Assembly: GCF_905475465.1 (NCBI RefSeq)
Contig: NC_062254.1
Span: forward strand, 5,290,001 to 5,354,000
DNA from: Pieris napi
Taxonomy: Eukaryota > Arthropoda > Insecta > Lepidoptera > Pieridae
Length of the DNA stretch: 64,000 nt
Direction: 5' to 3'
In this document: positions 35,631 through 47,370 of the stretch, in pieces
Layout of the letters: the number at the start of each line of letters is the position of its first letter
How positions within the stretch are numbered: the stretch's first letter is position 1
Notes under the pieces: model-generated
What the model saw: the letters and a program-made list of their open reading frames with translations, nothing else
Databases searched by the model: none
What the model was told of the DNA's origin: nothing
Program-made: the position numbers and the translations under genes

Positions 35631-37056
35631 AGACCAGTGCAGATAGCCTTTAAAATAAATAAAAAGTGAAAAAAATTACAGTAGGATAAAACCCATTAGA
35701 AAAGCAGGGGAATATGATCAAAATGAAAGGAAAAATAAATTACGGTCGATCTGAGGTCGGGAAGGGGTCGGGGGGGAGTTTTAAGGGTAAAAAACGGTTT
35801 ATCTCGATTTCCGGCAAAACTAAAAGTCCTATCGAAGAAAGTTAAATGGCAAAGTTGTAGGTAATAAAAAGATCTAAAACTTTTGTATTCACACATTTTT
35901 CACATAACCTCAAAATTTATGTGAAAAATTCAAAAAACCAAGTTTTTGGTTTTTAATTTTTATCTTTTACAAAAAAATTTTTTTTTTAACGAAATTTGGT
36001 GAAAACTTACCTTTCTATGTCCCAAATACGCTGTAATTTATTTGATTAAAAATATTTATTTGTTCACCTTATTTTGAATTAATATCGAAAAAACACCCTA
36101 ATTTTCAATCGAAAATTCTGACGTCAAAATTTCAGCTTTTTTCAAAAAGTTGGTGTGCTTTCAGTTCGTTGAAATCTCTACTTTCCTATGGTAAAAAAAT
36201 ATGTATATATTACCATAGTAAATCTTCTCATAAAACGCAAAAAATCGTATGCAGTAACGCCCAGACCTGTCATCCCCTTCCTTAATTCTCTATGAAATAC
36301 GAAAATTTTAGCCCATCTAAAGGCTAAATTTTTTTTTTAGGTCACTCAGGTATATATAAGTTATCTTAAAATAGTAATAAATAGGCATCTGATTAAAATT
36401 TAAAGAAGATTCATAGAAGGGGATGACAGGTCTGGGCGTTACTGCATACGATTTTTTGCGTTTTCTGAGAAGATTTACTATGGCAATGTATATATATTTT
36501 TATACCATAGGAAAGTAGAGATTTCAACGAACTGAAAGCACACCAACTTTTTGAAAAAAGCTGAAATTTTGACGTCAGAATTTTCGATTGAAAATTAGGG
36601 TGTTTTTTCGATATTAATTCAAAATAAGGTGAACAAATAAATATTTTTAATTAAATAAATTACAGCGTAATTGGGACATAGAAAGGTAAGTTTTCACCAA
36701 ATTTCGTTAAAAAAAAAATATTTTTGTAAAAGATAAAAATTAAAAACCAAAAACTTGGTTTTTTTGAATTTTTCACATAAATTTTGAGGTTATGTGAAAA
36801 ATGTGTGAATACAAAAGTTTTAGATCTTTTTATTACCTACAACTTTGCCATTTAACTTTCTTCGATAGGACTTTTAGTTTTGCCGGAAATCGAGATAAAC
36901 CGTTTTTTACCCTTAAAACTCCCCCCCGACCCCTTCCCGACCTCAGATCGACCGTAATTTATTTTTCCTTTCATTTTGATCATATTCCCCTGCTTTTCTA
37001 ATGGGTTTCATCCTACTGTAATTTTTTTAGGTTTCAAAAATTATCGGCACTGGTCT
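35631..37056. mobile_element. foldback element, about 650-bp inverted arms
   Basis: The left arm is about 35,631-36,280 and the right arm about 36,416-37,056. They are inverted and nearly identical around a 135-base spacer. The ends read GACCAGTGC...GCACTGGTC, flanked by TA on both sides, which suggests TA target duplication (Tc1/mariner/pogo-type). A 66-codon open frame appears identically in both arms (35,696-35,896 minus and 36,801-37,001 plus), simply because the arms are copies. A transcript across it would form a hairpin of over 600 bp. Confidence 0.88.
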
Positions 37057-38585
37057 ATATACAGCAGTTGGATTTTGATAGTTATATTTTTAAATATAGT
37101 TCCAAATTTAAACCTTTTAAAAATGTTTTTGATAACCCTATACCGTATAGATCTACGCGATTGGATAGTATTTTATGCACGCCCGCAAGTAATCGCTCTC
37201 ATTACTGGCGGTCGTTCAGACTTCCTTTATACTATTGCTCATTAGAGGCAAAAGGTACATTGATAAAAACACACTCATACTGTTCAATTGAATATTGTGC
37301 CTGACTCCTGCTATAGCAAAGGTTATGAAAAGGTTTGTATTATATTTGTATACAATATACCAAAGAAGGAAATTTGAAATAAGAATGCTGAAAACGATTT
37401 TGAAAAAAGAATGCTAAAATTGCTTAATTAGTTACCACATCAAATACTATAACACAGACTATAAAAAATCTAAAATTGCTAAACAACTTTTTAATAAGAA
37501 TTTAAAAAAAGAATGCAGAAAATCTTCAATTGTTTGCTATAGCAACGAGCACAACAAAAATTTCGAAAATCGATTACCGATAGTTTGAATTGCAATCTAA
37601 TAGATTCGTTAAGCTTAGGTCTCGTTGAATTCTTTTGTTCCTTACTTCGCTGGCGGCCAAAATTCAGCCTCCGATACTAAAGAACTTTCTTTTGTTCCAC
37701 TTATAAGATCTAGTAGTTATTTTATACGTAATTTATTTATGTCCTAAATTAAAGCCTGGAGCCTGCGATACTATGTTTGTGTACCAACCTTAATTAAGAA
37801 AATTTCTCCTTTAAAAAATGCTAGGTCTCCAAAATGTAGGTCGTGTCGTGTGATATATTTAACTCGGATATAAAGGTTTGACCCCAACATTCTTTTCAGA
37901 TTCAACAATACAAAATTAGCGGGTTAATTCGTCATTGTATAATTTCACTGATGTTTTAGCGGGTCAGCGCCCATGAACTCTACTTCCTCTGGCACAGCGT
38001 GTGGCTTATATTTGATATATTCAGTTTAACAAATTCACAAGATTTGCATTGTTTATTGGGTTGTGAAATTGGGTAAACGTTTTCTTCTTTTGTATTAAAT
38101 GTCTATTAACTTGCTGTAATAGTGAAAAAATGATTAAAATAAATACATTTTATTAAATTTTACAGCGCTTCTGTCACTATAATATAGGAGGTCTATATAT
38201 AAATATTAATAAAGTCAAAACTGAATAAAAAAAATAATGAATAATATTTTTTTTAGTGTGTGAAGTTAAAATGAACACGTTACACGAGTATGATAGTCGA
38301 TATAAGGAGACCTTATCTTAGAAGAACGAAAGTTACATACTCTTTGATGCACTTAGTTTTAATACGAACGTATAGTAAAATGGCTTCCATTTGTGTTAGG
38401 TTAGATTGTAGAAAAAAAATCTTTTTCTCGGGTTCTAAATTCAAAAAACCTGGTCGTAAATATAATGTATAATGCATACATTTTTCGATCTATTTATTTT
38501 TCTGTACCACTATAATATGTGAACTGTGGCTTAGTAGTTCAGTGGTATGTGAGTTTATCTGGTGCATGAATATAAACAAAGGATC
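37057..38585. other. non-coding stretch
   Basis: Overlapping open frames at 36976-37304 run partly through the foldback arm and have no domain. Near 37.38-37.53 kb AAAAGAATGC recurs. No gene is supported. Confidence 0.35.
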
Positions 38586-38639
38586 TCAACAGCTGTACTG
38601 GCGTCAAAGTTTTTACTTTAACCTATATTGTGTGTACAA

Positions 38640-38960
38640 TGTCACCATACTACCATATGTCGACAAGGAATTATTTCTTATTTCGAGCATTTAATGCACA
38701 GAGGCAATGGGAAAATAGAGAAAGTAATCGTGGTAACACAAGAACAGAAGATCGCGTGGTCGTTCACCAAATGGACCGATCAAGTGAAAGACTTATCGTC
38801 TTCAAAACTGTAGACTGTAATAAGAGAGGCGCTGGACAGAAACCGGTGGAAACAGATAGTAAGCTCCAAGCTTTATTGCTGACCACGACTCTCAGACATG
38901 AGCTGCCGAACGAAGAGAGAGAATTAATAGTTAATTTCACCCCTTATACATAAACATACT
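38640..38960 (+). mobile_element. degraded LINE RT C-terminal fragment
   Basis: One frame reads FEHLMHRGNGKIEKVIVV and then SFTKWTDQVKDL, like the LINE tail W(T)DQI. The next frame continues with REALDRNRWK-like residues at about 38,820-38,860. The frameshift and the missing upstream part mark a dead fragment. The 107-codon frame at 38630-38953 is a shadow of it. Confidence 0.6.
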
Positions 38961-39054
38961 GTAAGCACTACTTATTGTATACCTATGCCAAGTTCGTGAG
39001 CAAACGTATGTTGATTTCTTTAAAAAAAGGGCGTGCGTACAAAGTACACATGTT

Positions 39055-39427
39055 AGAAGTGAAACTTCTTTGGCAAACTAATTTTTAAGTCTTATTCAAA
39101 TTTAAAGCTTTAGATTTCCGAGACTTAGATGGAGGGGAAAAGGAAGATATGTTAGGAATTTATTGAATTTAATTGTTATTAAAATATTAAAAGTCATTTA
39201 CATTACATAAGTCATCGTCATTTGAGATTTCAATAAATTATTTTGCATAAAATATTTCAATATTTCATTAATTCTCTTTACGAAATTTTAATCTTAAAAA
39301 TAGAATATCTATAAGTTAATTCGCCCTTCTCACTCACTCTCAATCGGTCTCAATCGAAAAAAACGCTGCACATCTTCGTGACGTTTCCGTTTTTTTACAA
39401 TCATGAGCCTAAAGAAGTTTCACTTCA
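39055..39427. mobile_element. MITE with AGAAGTGAAACTTCTTT ends, copy 1
   Basis: AGAAGTGAAACTTCTTT at 39,055-39,071 is inverted as AAAGAAGTTTCACTTCA at 39,411-39,427. The roughly 370-base interior is AT-rich and non-coding. A second element with the same ends is at 63.2-63.6 kb. Confidence 0.6.
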
Positions 39428-39905
39428 AAAATATTCACGGCAAGTGGGCAGCTGATATTAAGTGATGCCCATGGGCATTGCTTTAAACAGTTATAAATTT
39501 CAAGCTTTATCATTCAAATATCTCTATTTGAAATATTATATACCTAGTTTATCACTCTACTATTGAAAACGAGGTACTCAGACGTGTCATAAATATCAGT
39601 ACATCTGTCAAACGACACTAATAAAATATTATTTATTACAATACCTTTCCGTACAAGTATATTATAAATTCCTTTAATATCTTAGAATCTATTGAATTTC
39701 AAATAATTGCCGTATTATTTCATTGCTTGCATTCATGATGTTGGTTCAATAAATAACTAAATAATGAATGTATACTTTAAAATATGTGTGTATTAATATG
39801 AGTTCCGAATAGTGAGAACAAACTGGATTTTGAGTGGTCAGGGCAGTTAAATCTAGTTTCAAGAGCTGTGAAAACATTTTTTCTGTATAAAGGCTGATAT
39901 TTGTA
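39428..39905. other. AT-rich non-coding stretch
   Basis: No feature was recognised. Confidence 0.4.
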
Positions 39906-39907
39906 AT

Positions 39908-40095
39908 AACTCGAACTCAAAATAACTTTAGTCATATAGGTAATAAAGTACACTTATGAACGTAAACAGATACGATGTTAAATAAATTAATTCTAAATTT
40001 ACATTTACTACCAGTTCGCAAGTCAAGGGCGTAGAGCGGACAAGAAGTGCTGGCAAGAAACTTTCCGCCTCTCTTTTTATCGCCAAGCCGTCAGA
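39908..40095 (-). repeat. retroelement 3' tail family, minus copy
   Basis: Plus-strand AACTCAAAATAACTTTAGTC, CTACCAGTTCGCAAGTCAAG, GGGCGTAGAGCGGACAAGAA and CTTTCCGCCTCTCTTTTTAT match the copy at 61.68-61.85 kb closely. Confidence 0.7.
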
Positions 40096-40320
40096 ACTGT
40101 ATGTCAAAGAATTGGAATTTGACATACGGGAATCTCCTTCATAGTTCGCGTTAAATCTCGGCTTTAAATCTTATCCTAAGGACTAAGTAGACATTAAGTT
40201 ATAAAAGGGATAATATAAGAACATTCTTTGTGCGAAGATTGACACAAAAGTATTAAATTATCCGTTCAAAACTACAAGAGGCTTTAAGTAATTTAAAATC
40301 TAAGTTATATTTAATATAAT

Positions 40321-40432
40321 TGAGTGGTTGCCTGGAAGAGATTGCTCGAAAACGATAAGGCCGCCTGTTGCCCTCCTTTGCATTTAATTATGTCAATTGT
40401 ATTATGTTTCTGCAACGAAGAATTAATTAATA
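40321..40432 (+). mobile_element. LINE 3'-tail fragment
   Basis: GAGTGGTTGCCTGGAAGAGA, then CGATAAGGCCGCCTGTTGCC, ending in AATTAATTAATAAA. Same family as the insert at 23.4 kb. Confidence 0.6.
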
Positions 40433-41204
40433 AATCTTACAAACTACCCTTGTTAAAAAACTCTAAATCAATCTAATTTCAGTGTTTTATCTAAATTGCT
40501 CTTTCGTCTCTTTCTATCAAATTGTGTATACGCTGTAATTAAAAGAGACAAATATAGGTATACATGTCGGAGAAATATCGTCACTCCATCGACATAGACA
40601 TCGTCATTAGTGGGTGTCATGTGGGATAAATGCGAGCTCAAAAGACACTAATAATTATCGTAATCGTAATAATATTTAATTTAGACTGATATTCCTTTTA
40701 ACTATACAAATATCACTATAAGCTTAAATTATAACGAGCGGTTCAAGGAAAAAATCTCACTTTTAAAACCCAAAAAATCAAATTAAATTATGATATATAA
40801 AAGTATTAGAAGAAATCTCAATGAACCAAAACAACAAAAAAGTCAACGGTCAATTGACTCTAAAATAACATTCTCTGACATATATATATTCCCTTACAAA
40901 ATTTATGATAAAATCTATACGGTATATATACGGTTTCAAAGTATATGTATATGTTCAAGTCGTTAGACATTACGTTATTAAGCAATATTACAGACTGAAA
41001 AACTTAAAGTAAGCTTTTTAACTTTAAACCTGAACTCTTTAAATATACGGTGATATTTTTAAAGGTCCATTGCTATGGAAGAGAAAGTAAGTGGCGCGAG
41101 TACGAGGTTGATTGGAACTTTGTAAGTAAACGCCGTATCGAGATCTACATAAAGCAGCGATCTTTATCACTTGTATATTCTACACATTTCGTACATTAAC
41201 GAAG
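40433..41204. other. AT-rich non-coding stretch
   Basis: No feature was recognised. Confidence 0.4.
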
Positions 41205-41365
41205 TACCTATATAGCGCACGCTGAAAAGGGCCACCATGCAAAAGGAAAGCGAGGTGCTCTTGCACGGTGGGCTGACAAGCTTAAAGAAGTTGGTGGGGA
41301 AGATTGGGAGGTAAATGCTCATGATAGAGAGAGATGAAAGAGGCCTATAAGAGGTCCTTGAAAAC
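41205..41365 (+). mobile_element. LINE RT C-terminal fragment
   Basis: The plus-strand frame reads ARWADKLKEVGGEDWEVNAH and then DRER before a stop, matching the RW.D....G..W...A.DR tail of RTE/L2-like reverse transcriptases. A mariner-like element starts about ten bases after it. Confidence 0.65.
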
Positions 41366-41373
41366 CAAATAAG

Positions 41374-42293
41374 GGGTGTCTCAGTAAGAGTGCACTTTTT
41401 CATTTTTAAATAAAGACAAGTATTTTATGACAGAGTTCTGATATTTTTATTGTATTGTAAAGAAGACATGTTCCGATTAAGTATGGAATAAAATAGCCGG
41501 CAAATGACTTCCACGGCTCCGACGGCAGGCCATTACACTTTTCATGAAATTTTCCATGAGTTTTTCACAGAGATGTGGCTGTATCTCACCGATGACGCGT
41601 TGGATTTTCGATTTGAGCTCAGGAATGGTTTCGGGTTTATTCGCATAAACTCGAGATTTCACAAAACCCCAAAGAAAAAATAGCACGGCGTTAAATCGCA
41701 CGATCTTGGTGGCTAGTTGACATCAGAATTTCGTGAGATAATGTGTTCTGTTCATCGGAGAAAAAGACTTTTTTCGAAAAATTGGCATCGACTTCCCTTT
41801 GCTCCATTACCCATTGAGCAAATTGCCGGTGCCTTCCTTGGTCTGCTGGTTTGAGCTCCTGAGTTAACTGAATCTTGTACGCATGAAGGTCTTTAGTCAA
41901 AATTTGCTAAGTCGAATTGATGTTTTTGGGTATTCGGCGACACTCTCGTTTACAGCAGTAATGTTTTCAAGGGACCGACCGGTACGTTGACGCAAAGGAT
42001 TCTTATTATCCATACCTAATTGACCCAGTTTCTTCAAATTTTTTGACCACTTTTCGAATGGTTGACACATTAGGTGCACTTTCTCGGCTGAAAATTTGGT
42101 GAAGTTTGCGAGCGTTTTCAGCGTTACTTTTGTAATGAGTTTTCACAATTATAATGAGTTGTTCTTTCGAAAAGCGCTCCATTTTTAATAATCGGAATAA
42201 ACAGAGGTGACACCTGTCAAATTTCAGAGTTGCCACTTGCAGGAAAACCAAAAATATTACAATTTTAAAAAGTGCACTCTTACTGAGACACCC
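41374..42293 (-). pseudogene. mariner-like element, internally deleted transposase
   Basis: Perfect 27-bp terminal inverted repeats (GGGTGTCTCAGTAAGAGTGC and 7 more bases) lie at 41,374-41,400 and 42,267-42,293. On the minus strand the transposase begins MERFSKEQLIIIVKTHYKS at 42,182, with a helix-turn-helix region, continues in broken frames through LHAYKIQLTQELKPADQGRH and KVFFSDE (first catalytic Asp), then jumps to FFLWGFVKSRVYANKPETI and the C-terminus near 41,480. The core holding the second and third acidic residues is deleted, and several frames are interrupted. It cannot make active transposase. Confidence 0.85.
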
Positions 42294-42548
42294 TATACAA
42301 TTGTTTTTGTATAATGTTTGAAGTGTGTATCTTTTGTAAATATGGATTAATGTTTCAAGAAATAAATGAGGCTTAAATATTATAATTATAGCGAAAGATA
42401 TTCTGATACACCTACCTATGTATGTGATATACATTAATTTTGTATGTATTTAGTTTTTTCAGAATTTGGTTTATTAGTTGGCATAATGAAAGCTTACCTT
42501 TAAGAACATTCTCACTTTCTTTTTATATAAAAATACATATACGTATAT

Positions 42549-42757
42549 TGTTGCTGACGAGGCGAAGAAATAAAATACTATTTTCGAAAAAGTGTGCAGC
42601 TGCGGAAGCAGTGTCGAGCGGCGTGTAGTGTGGTCAGTGACCTCAGGTGAATGAACGAGACGATAGCACACCACACGCTCGCCCGGCCCCCGCCCCCCGC
42701 AGTTGCATCACATTATTTATTAACAAACTAAACGAAACTACAATTTTATCGTGCACA
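42549..42757 (-). repeat. BEL/Pao 3' LTR
   Basis: Identical to the LTR at 47,371-47,579. It is GC-rich in the middle (GCCCGGCCCCCGCCCCCCGC). Confidence 0.93.
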
Positions 42758-42946
42758 TTCTCCCCCCAGTGCGTCCTGCGCACTCTCCGTCGGCAGCACG
42801 ATGATTTTCTTGGTTGGCCTCTTTAGTACTCCAGCCTTAGTCTGCACCTCGACCACGCGAGTGACGCCATCTTTGCCCAGGAAAGTCGACACGACCCTTC
42901 CCCTAGGCCACGTATTTCTGGGCAGGGTTCCATCCACCACGAGCAC
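42758..42946 (-). pseudogene. BEL/Pao C-terminal domain, out of frame
   Basis: A separate minus-strand frame reads LVVDGTLPRNTWPRGRVV and RVVEVQTKAGVLKRPTKK, the conserved domain that ends BEL/Pao Pol after the integrase. It is not in frame with the upstream polyprotein, which shows that the deletion junction near 43,030-43,060 broke the reading frame. Confidence 0.8.
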
Positions 42947-45900
42947 CAGAACTCCCAGCTCTGGAATCTTCCCTCAAAGAGCCAGCCGTTGCCACGCCGC
43001 CAAATTCGCCCGTGAACCGAAGCAATAATTTGAGTTCTGTGGGATAAGATAATGAACTTTAAAACTCCCCCCGTCATTCTTATTAGGCGCATCCAGGACG
43101 AAAATCTGGATGCGTCAGGCAAGCCAGTGATTAGGTGATTTCTTGCACAACAATCGACAACTGACAGTCGCTCTTCTCCTGAAGTTTCTTCGGTTACCGC
43201 CTCTTCTATTTTTCTCTTAGGCCAAGTCTCTTCTGGAGAATATAAGAAATTGGATCCCCGAAACCATCGATGATACCTATTGAAATTTCGAGGTACATTT
43301 CTAGTGGCATCATCACGAGGAATGTAAAGATTCTTGTTCCATGCATGACCGACGCGCCACGATTTTTCTAATATCCCTCTTGCGGGCAAAGTTATCGATG
43401 TAATAAGACCCAAGGGATCAAAAAGAGACATAATAGCTTTTAGGAATCCTCGATTAGTGGTTCGCTTGGTCCCTTCGAGTACTTCCAGATTTGCCTTTTT
43501 AATATTTAGATTAAAAGTAAGGTGATCATCACTGGTTCTCCAAACCAGACCCAAAGTCTTTTCCAACGGAGCTAATGGGCTATCTTGAAGCTCGACTTCC
43601 TTACTTCTATTCTGGAGTTGCGGCTCCATCTCGGCTATAACTTCAGGTTTGTTACTCGCCCATTTCTGTAAATGAAATTTTCCTTGACGGTGCACAAAAC
43701 TGACTTCTTTTGCTATACGCTTAGCTTCTTCCACAGAATCAAAACTTTGGAGATAATCATCCATGTAATGATTGCGACAAATTGCATCCGCAGCTTCAGG
43801 GTACTCCCATCGATATTCTTCAGCATTTAAATTTTTAATATAAATGGCAGTACAAGGTGAAGACGCCGCACCAAAAATCACTCTTGTCATACGATACTCT
43901 TGAGGTTCATTCTCTCGTCTTTCACCGCGCCATAAAAAGCGCAATGCATCCCTGTCCTCAGTCCTAATTTTGATTTGAAGAAACATTTCACGAATATCTC
44001 CTGACACAGCAACTGGTCTTTGTCGAAAGCGCATCAAAACTCCAGGTAGTGATTGTAATAGATCTGGTCCAGTAAGTAACATGTCATTCAAAGATATCCC
44101 ATTCGTTTTAGCTGCAGCGTCCAGAACGATTCGCGGTTTCGGTTTTGATGGATTAATCACAGCAAAATGTGGTAGGTACCAAGTGCGGCCAGAACGAGAC
44201 GAAGGTAGGGCCTCCTCAGCATAGCCACATTCTAAAAGATACTCAATTTGAGCATTATATTCCATCTTCTGCTTAGGATTTTTATCTAATTTCTTCTCAA
44301 TCGCTATCAATCTTCTTAAAGCATTCTCTCTATTTTCTGGTAACTCCAGTTCTTCTTTGCGCCACAACAACCCCGATTCGAAACGTCCATCAGGAAGACG
44401 GTGGCTGTAGCTCTTTAATAATGACAACGCGCGTTCCTCTGGATCATTTTTTTGACGTTTTGGTTCGATTCCTAGTGAATCTATACTTAAAAACTGTTTG
44501 AACAAATCTTCTAATTTATTTTCATTCCTTTCATCTTCTTCTTCATTATGATTTACCAGCTTTAATACACTAACTTTTCCAGGCCCCTTAGTAGGCCCGT
44601 GCAATACCCAACCTAATTCTGTTAATGATGCAACTGGATCTCTGCACCCACCACTTCTTATCTTCCTCGAAATAATCAAATGCCAGTTGTCCTGGCCAAT
44701 AAGAAGAGTAGGTGTACCTCGATCATATGTAAGATCCTCGGTTATTTCCAGAAGGTGATCACAACCTTCTATCATATCTGCATCCACCGATTGGTGATTA
44801 AGATTCAAACTATCTATTGTTCGTGCTTCTATTTTATGCTCCTTATCCGTGTGAACACCATTAATATAGAGACTCACTCTCCTTGAACTGGAAGCCTCCG
44901 TACGTGCTCCTGCTACCCCTTCAATAATAAAAGACTCTTCTGGACCTGTAAGTCCAATCTCAGAAGCAACTTCTTTCTCTATAAGAGTGACCGATGACCC
45001 CTCATCAAGTAATGCAAATGTAGTCATGGTCCCCTTGGGACCTCTCAATCTTACTGGCACAATCTTCAACAAAGCTCTACCAACTTTCTGTCGAGTCACA
45101 GCTACAACAGCTGATTTTCCTGCTGGTTCTACTGGCGTCTCTGAGGGAGACGCTGAAAAATGCAGAAGTGAATGATGAGACGCCTTGCAGCCTTCGATCC
45201 CACATGGCTTATAGGAACACCTATGACGATGATTGCGACGTCCTAAACATCTAAAACACAGGTTCAAATCTTTAGCCTTCTCCCATCTATATTTACTCTG
45301 CAAATCCATGAACTGTTTACAGTCTTTTATGTGATGTAAATTATGACAGACAGTACATTCATAGCTCTGTTTCTTTGGTGTTATAGACGTTCTAGATGTT
45401 ACAGTAGTAGATGCCACATTTGTTACAAACGGTCTTCTTTGTGATGACGAGTGATTAACATTTTCAACTTGAGCATACCGACTGCAAAGGTCCGCCTCGC
45501 GGGAAAAGAAAGAAGATAATTTAAGTAAGTCCGCCTCTTCCTCAGGTCGCCCCGCAGCGTAGTCATACCAACGGTACCTCAAGGTCGGTGTCATCTTCTC
45601 CACAACAGCTCTCACAGATTCCGGGTTAAACAAGTAGCACTCCTTTTTTAAAGCCTTGATGACTGTTACAATGTTGACTATCTTGCTTGAAAAAATACAA
45701 ATATCACGAGGATTATCAGAAAGTTTAGAAAGTTGTTTAATCTTGTCCATCTCCGTAATAACTAATGCATCAGGTCGTCCAAATCTTGCTTCCAAGAGTG
45801 ACAAAATCTCTCCAGGCTCCACATCTGCTATAAACAAAGAAATGGCAGCTTCCTTGGCTGCCCCTTTCAGGCTTCTTCTTAGCCGCACCAAATTTTCCAA

Positions 45901-46479
45901 TTTAGAGAAATTACTGCTAGTTTCATTATATGCTGCTCTAAACGCTAACCACTCACTACTTGCCCCGCTAAAAATAGGTAATTCGAATAGCGTTTTTGGG
46001 CTCTGCATCGCTCGTGCGGCTTCAGTAAGCGCAGATACGAGTGTCTTAATATCGAGCTGCTGATTCGAAGTTGTTTGAGCATCACGATCGTTTGAATCCA
46101 ACCAATCTCTAACTAAACTATCACTCTCTCTGAAGCCTTTATTTTCCGCCAAGCTATCCAGCTCACTACCCTGCGCTTCAATAGCCGCTAATTCAGCTTC
46201 AGCGAAAGCGGCCTTAGCGCAAGCCTCTTCTATTCTTGCAGCTGCTAATCTTTTTAAAGCTTCTGCCCGCTGCACACTCTTCTTGCTCACCACTGATCGC
46301 TTCTCTGAAGGAGCCTTAGGGTATTCGTGTAATGACTTCTCTGATTGATGATGAACGGCTGCCATTGATGCAGGAGCTGGCGCTTGCGGATTTGCTAAGT
46401 TATCGTCTTCATGTGTAGGATGTACTGGGGCCGATTCACATTTTACGGCCTGACGTCTGAGCGACCTAGTAATTGGCAT
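42823..46479 (-). CDS. BEL/Pao Gag-protease-RT polyprotein, 3' part deleted
   Basis: The open frame runs from 46,527; I choose the ATG at 46,479 (MPITRSLRR), since upstream residues are hydrophobic filler. In 46,527 numbering: a coiled Ala/Glu/Lys-rich segment at about 85-125, a Gag core to 360, zinc knuckles CTVCHNLHHIKDC (391-403) and CFRCLGRRNHRHRC (424-437), a retropepsin-type LLDEGSS with D508, a reverse transcriptase with SGDIREMF (D844) and YMDD (921-924), and the Pao signature FDPLGLI (1036-1042). After about residue 1070 the text passes directly to ATRNVPRNF, which in autonomous relatives follows RNase H. After LPDASRFSSWMRLIRM (about 1150) the integrase is missing, and the frame ends out of register with the terminal domain. 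The protein could supply Gag, protease and RT but not integration. Confidence 0.88.
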   Translation of the reverse strand: MPITRSLRRQAVKCESAPVHPTHEDDNLANPQAPAPASMAAVHHQSEKSLHEYPKAPSEKRSVVSKKSVQRAEALKRLAAARIEEACAKAAFAEAELAAIEAQGSELDSLAENKGFRESDSLVRDWLDSNDRDAQTTSNQQLDIKTLVSALTEAARAMQSPKTLFELPIFSGASSEWLAFRAAYNETSSNFSKLENLVRLRRSLKGAAKEAAISLFIADVEPGEILSLLEARFGRPDALVITEMDKIKQLSKLSDNPRDICIFSSKIVNIVTVIKALKKECYLFNPESVRAVVEKMTPTLRYRWYDYAAGRPEEEADLLKLSSFFSREADLCSRYAQVENVNHSSSQRRPFVTNVASTTVTSRTSITPKKQSYECTVCHNLHHIKDCKQFMDLQSKYRWEKAKDLNLCFRCLGRRNHRHRCSYKPCGIEGCKASHHSLLHFSASPSETPVEPAGKSAVVAVTRQKVGRALLKIVPVRLRGPKGTMTTFALLDEGSSVTLIEKEVASEIGLTGPEESFIIEGVAGARTEASSSRRVSLYINGVHTDKEHKIEARTIDSLNLNHQSVDADMIEGCDHLLEITEDLTYDRGTPTLLIGQDNWHLIISRKIRSGGCRDPVASLTELGWVLHGPTKGPGKVSVLKLVNHNEEEDERNENKLEDLFKQFLSIDSLGIEPKRQKNDPEERALSLLKSYSHRLPDGRFESGLLWRKEELELPENRENALRRLIAIEKKLDKNPKQKMEYNAQIEYLLECGYAEEALPSSRSGRTWYLPHFAVINPSKPKPRIVLDAAAKTNGISLNDMLLTGPDLLQSLPGVLMRFRQRPVAVSGDIREMFLQIKIRTEDRDALRFLWRGERRENEPQEYRMTRVIFGAASSPCTAIYIKNLNAEEYRWEYPEAADAICRNHYMDDYLQSFDSVEEAKRIAKEVSFVHRQGKFHLQKWASNKPEVIAEMEPQLQNRSKEVELQDSPLAPLEKTLGLVWRTSDDHLTFNLNIKKANLEVLEGTKRTTNRGFLKAIMSLFDPLGLITSITLPARGILEKSWRVGHAWNKNLYIPRDDATRNVPRNFNRYHRWFRGSNFLYSPEETWPKRKIEEAVTEETSGEERLSVVDCCARNHLITGLPDASRFSSWMRLIRMTGGVLKFIILSHRTQIIASVHGRIWRRGNGWLFEGRFQSWEFWCSWWMEPCPEIRGLGEGSCRLSWAKMASLAWSRCRLRLEY

Positions 46480-46527
46480 GTTTGGGAGAAAAAAAGTAAT
46501 TAATAAATTTAAAAGAAATCTCAACAC

Positions 46528-47370
46528 TCAATACACACGCCACGCCCAAACGCACAAAAAAAAATATAATTTTATTCACTACACAAAAAAGTTATTGAAA
46601 AGAACTCGTTACTACGAAACGAACACGAAATTAATTTACTTATTACGTACGAACACAACAGCAAAATACTATTATTTATAATTATAATACCGCACTCGAG
46701 CACTATTATTTTATTTTATTTCAATACGCAACGTAAAAATAATCACAAAATTATTCACACTAATATTTTCATAAACACACACTTTAATATTATGTAGGTA
46801 ACTTAATGTCCATTTAGTTTCACAAAATATACAACGAACCGAACAACTATTAATTACTCACTAACATTCACTTTAAACGTAGGTAGGTTGGTTCACTATC
46901 ACAAAAAAATAATGAATATCAGTATGAAACAAATAACTATTTCAACAAGTATTTTATTTAAATACTTAAAACGAATCGAACGAACAATAATTTAATAGCT
47001 ATTTATTTCATAACTATTTAAGTAATTATTTATCACCTCACTAACACTTAACAGTTATATTTATTACGTACTTCGATGAAACGAAACAAATAACTAATTA
47101 ACTATTTAAATAATAAAACGAAACGAACAATAATTTTAAATAGTTTTTAGTTTTCACGAAATACGTAATTTACCTATAAAATAAATCACTGCACTCCGCA
47201 ATAAAAGTACCTAACGTATAAGAACCGAGAACAAAGGAAACAAAGGGCGTGCGCGTGATTCACTATAATATTCACTTGCACACAAAATTTCACGATTCAA
47301 ATCACTTTTATACGATTACACACTTCACTTTTTGTCTATAAATGTTCAAAGATCCGGCCGAAGACCAAAA
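46528..47370 (-). other. BEL/Pao untranslated leader
   Basis: An AT-rich leader of about 840 bases between the 5' LTR and Gag. From about 46,840 to 47,150 it contains degenerate direct repeats built from ACTATTTAA, CGAACAATAATTT and CTCACTAACA. The function is unknown. Confidence 0.6.

Noticed and set aside
35696..35896. 66-codon frame, identical to one at 36801-37001
   Set aside because: It exists twice only because both arms of the foldback element carry it. The composition is not protein-like and there is no start context or domain.
38630..38953. 107-codon open frame
   Set aside because: It is an off-frame reading of a degraded LINE reverse transcriptase tail whose conserved residues lie in the other frames.
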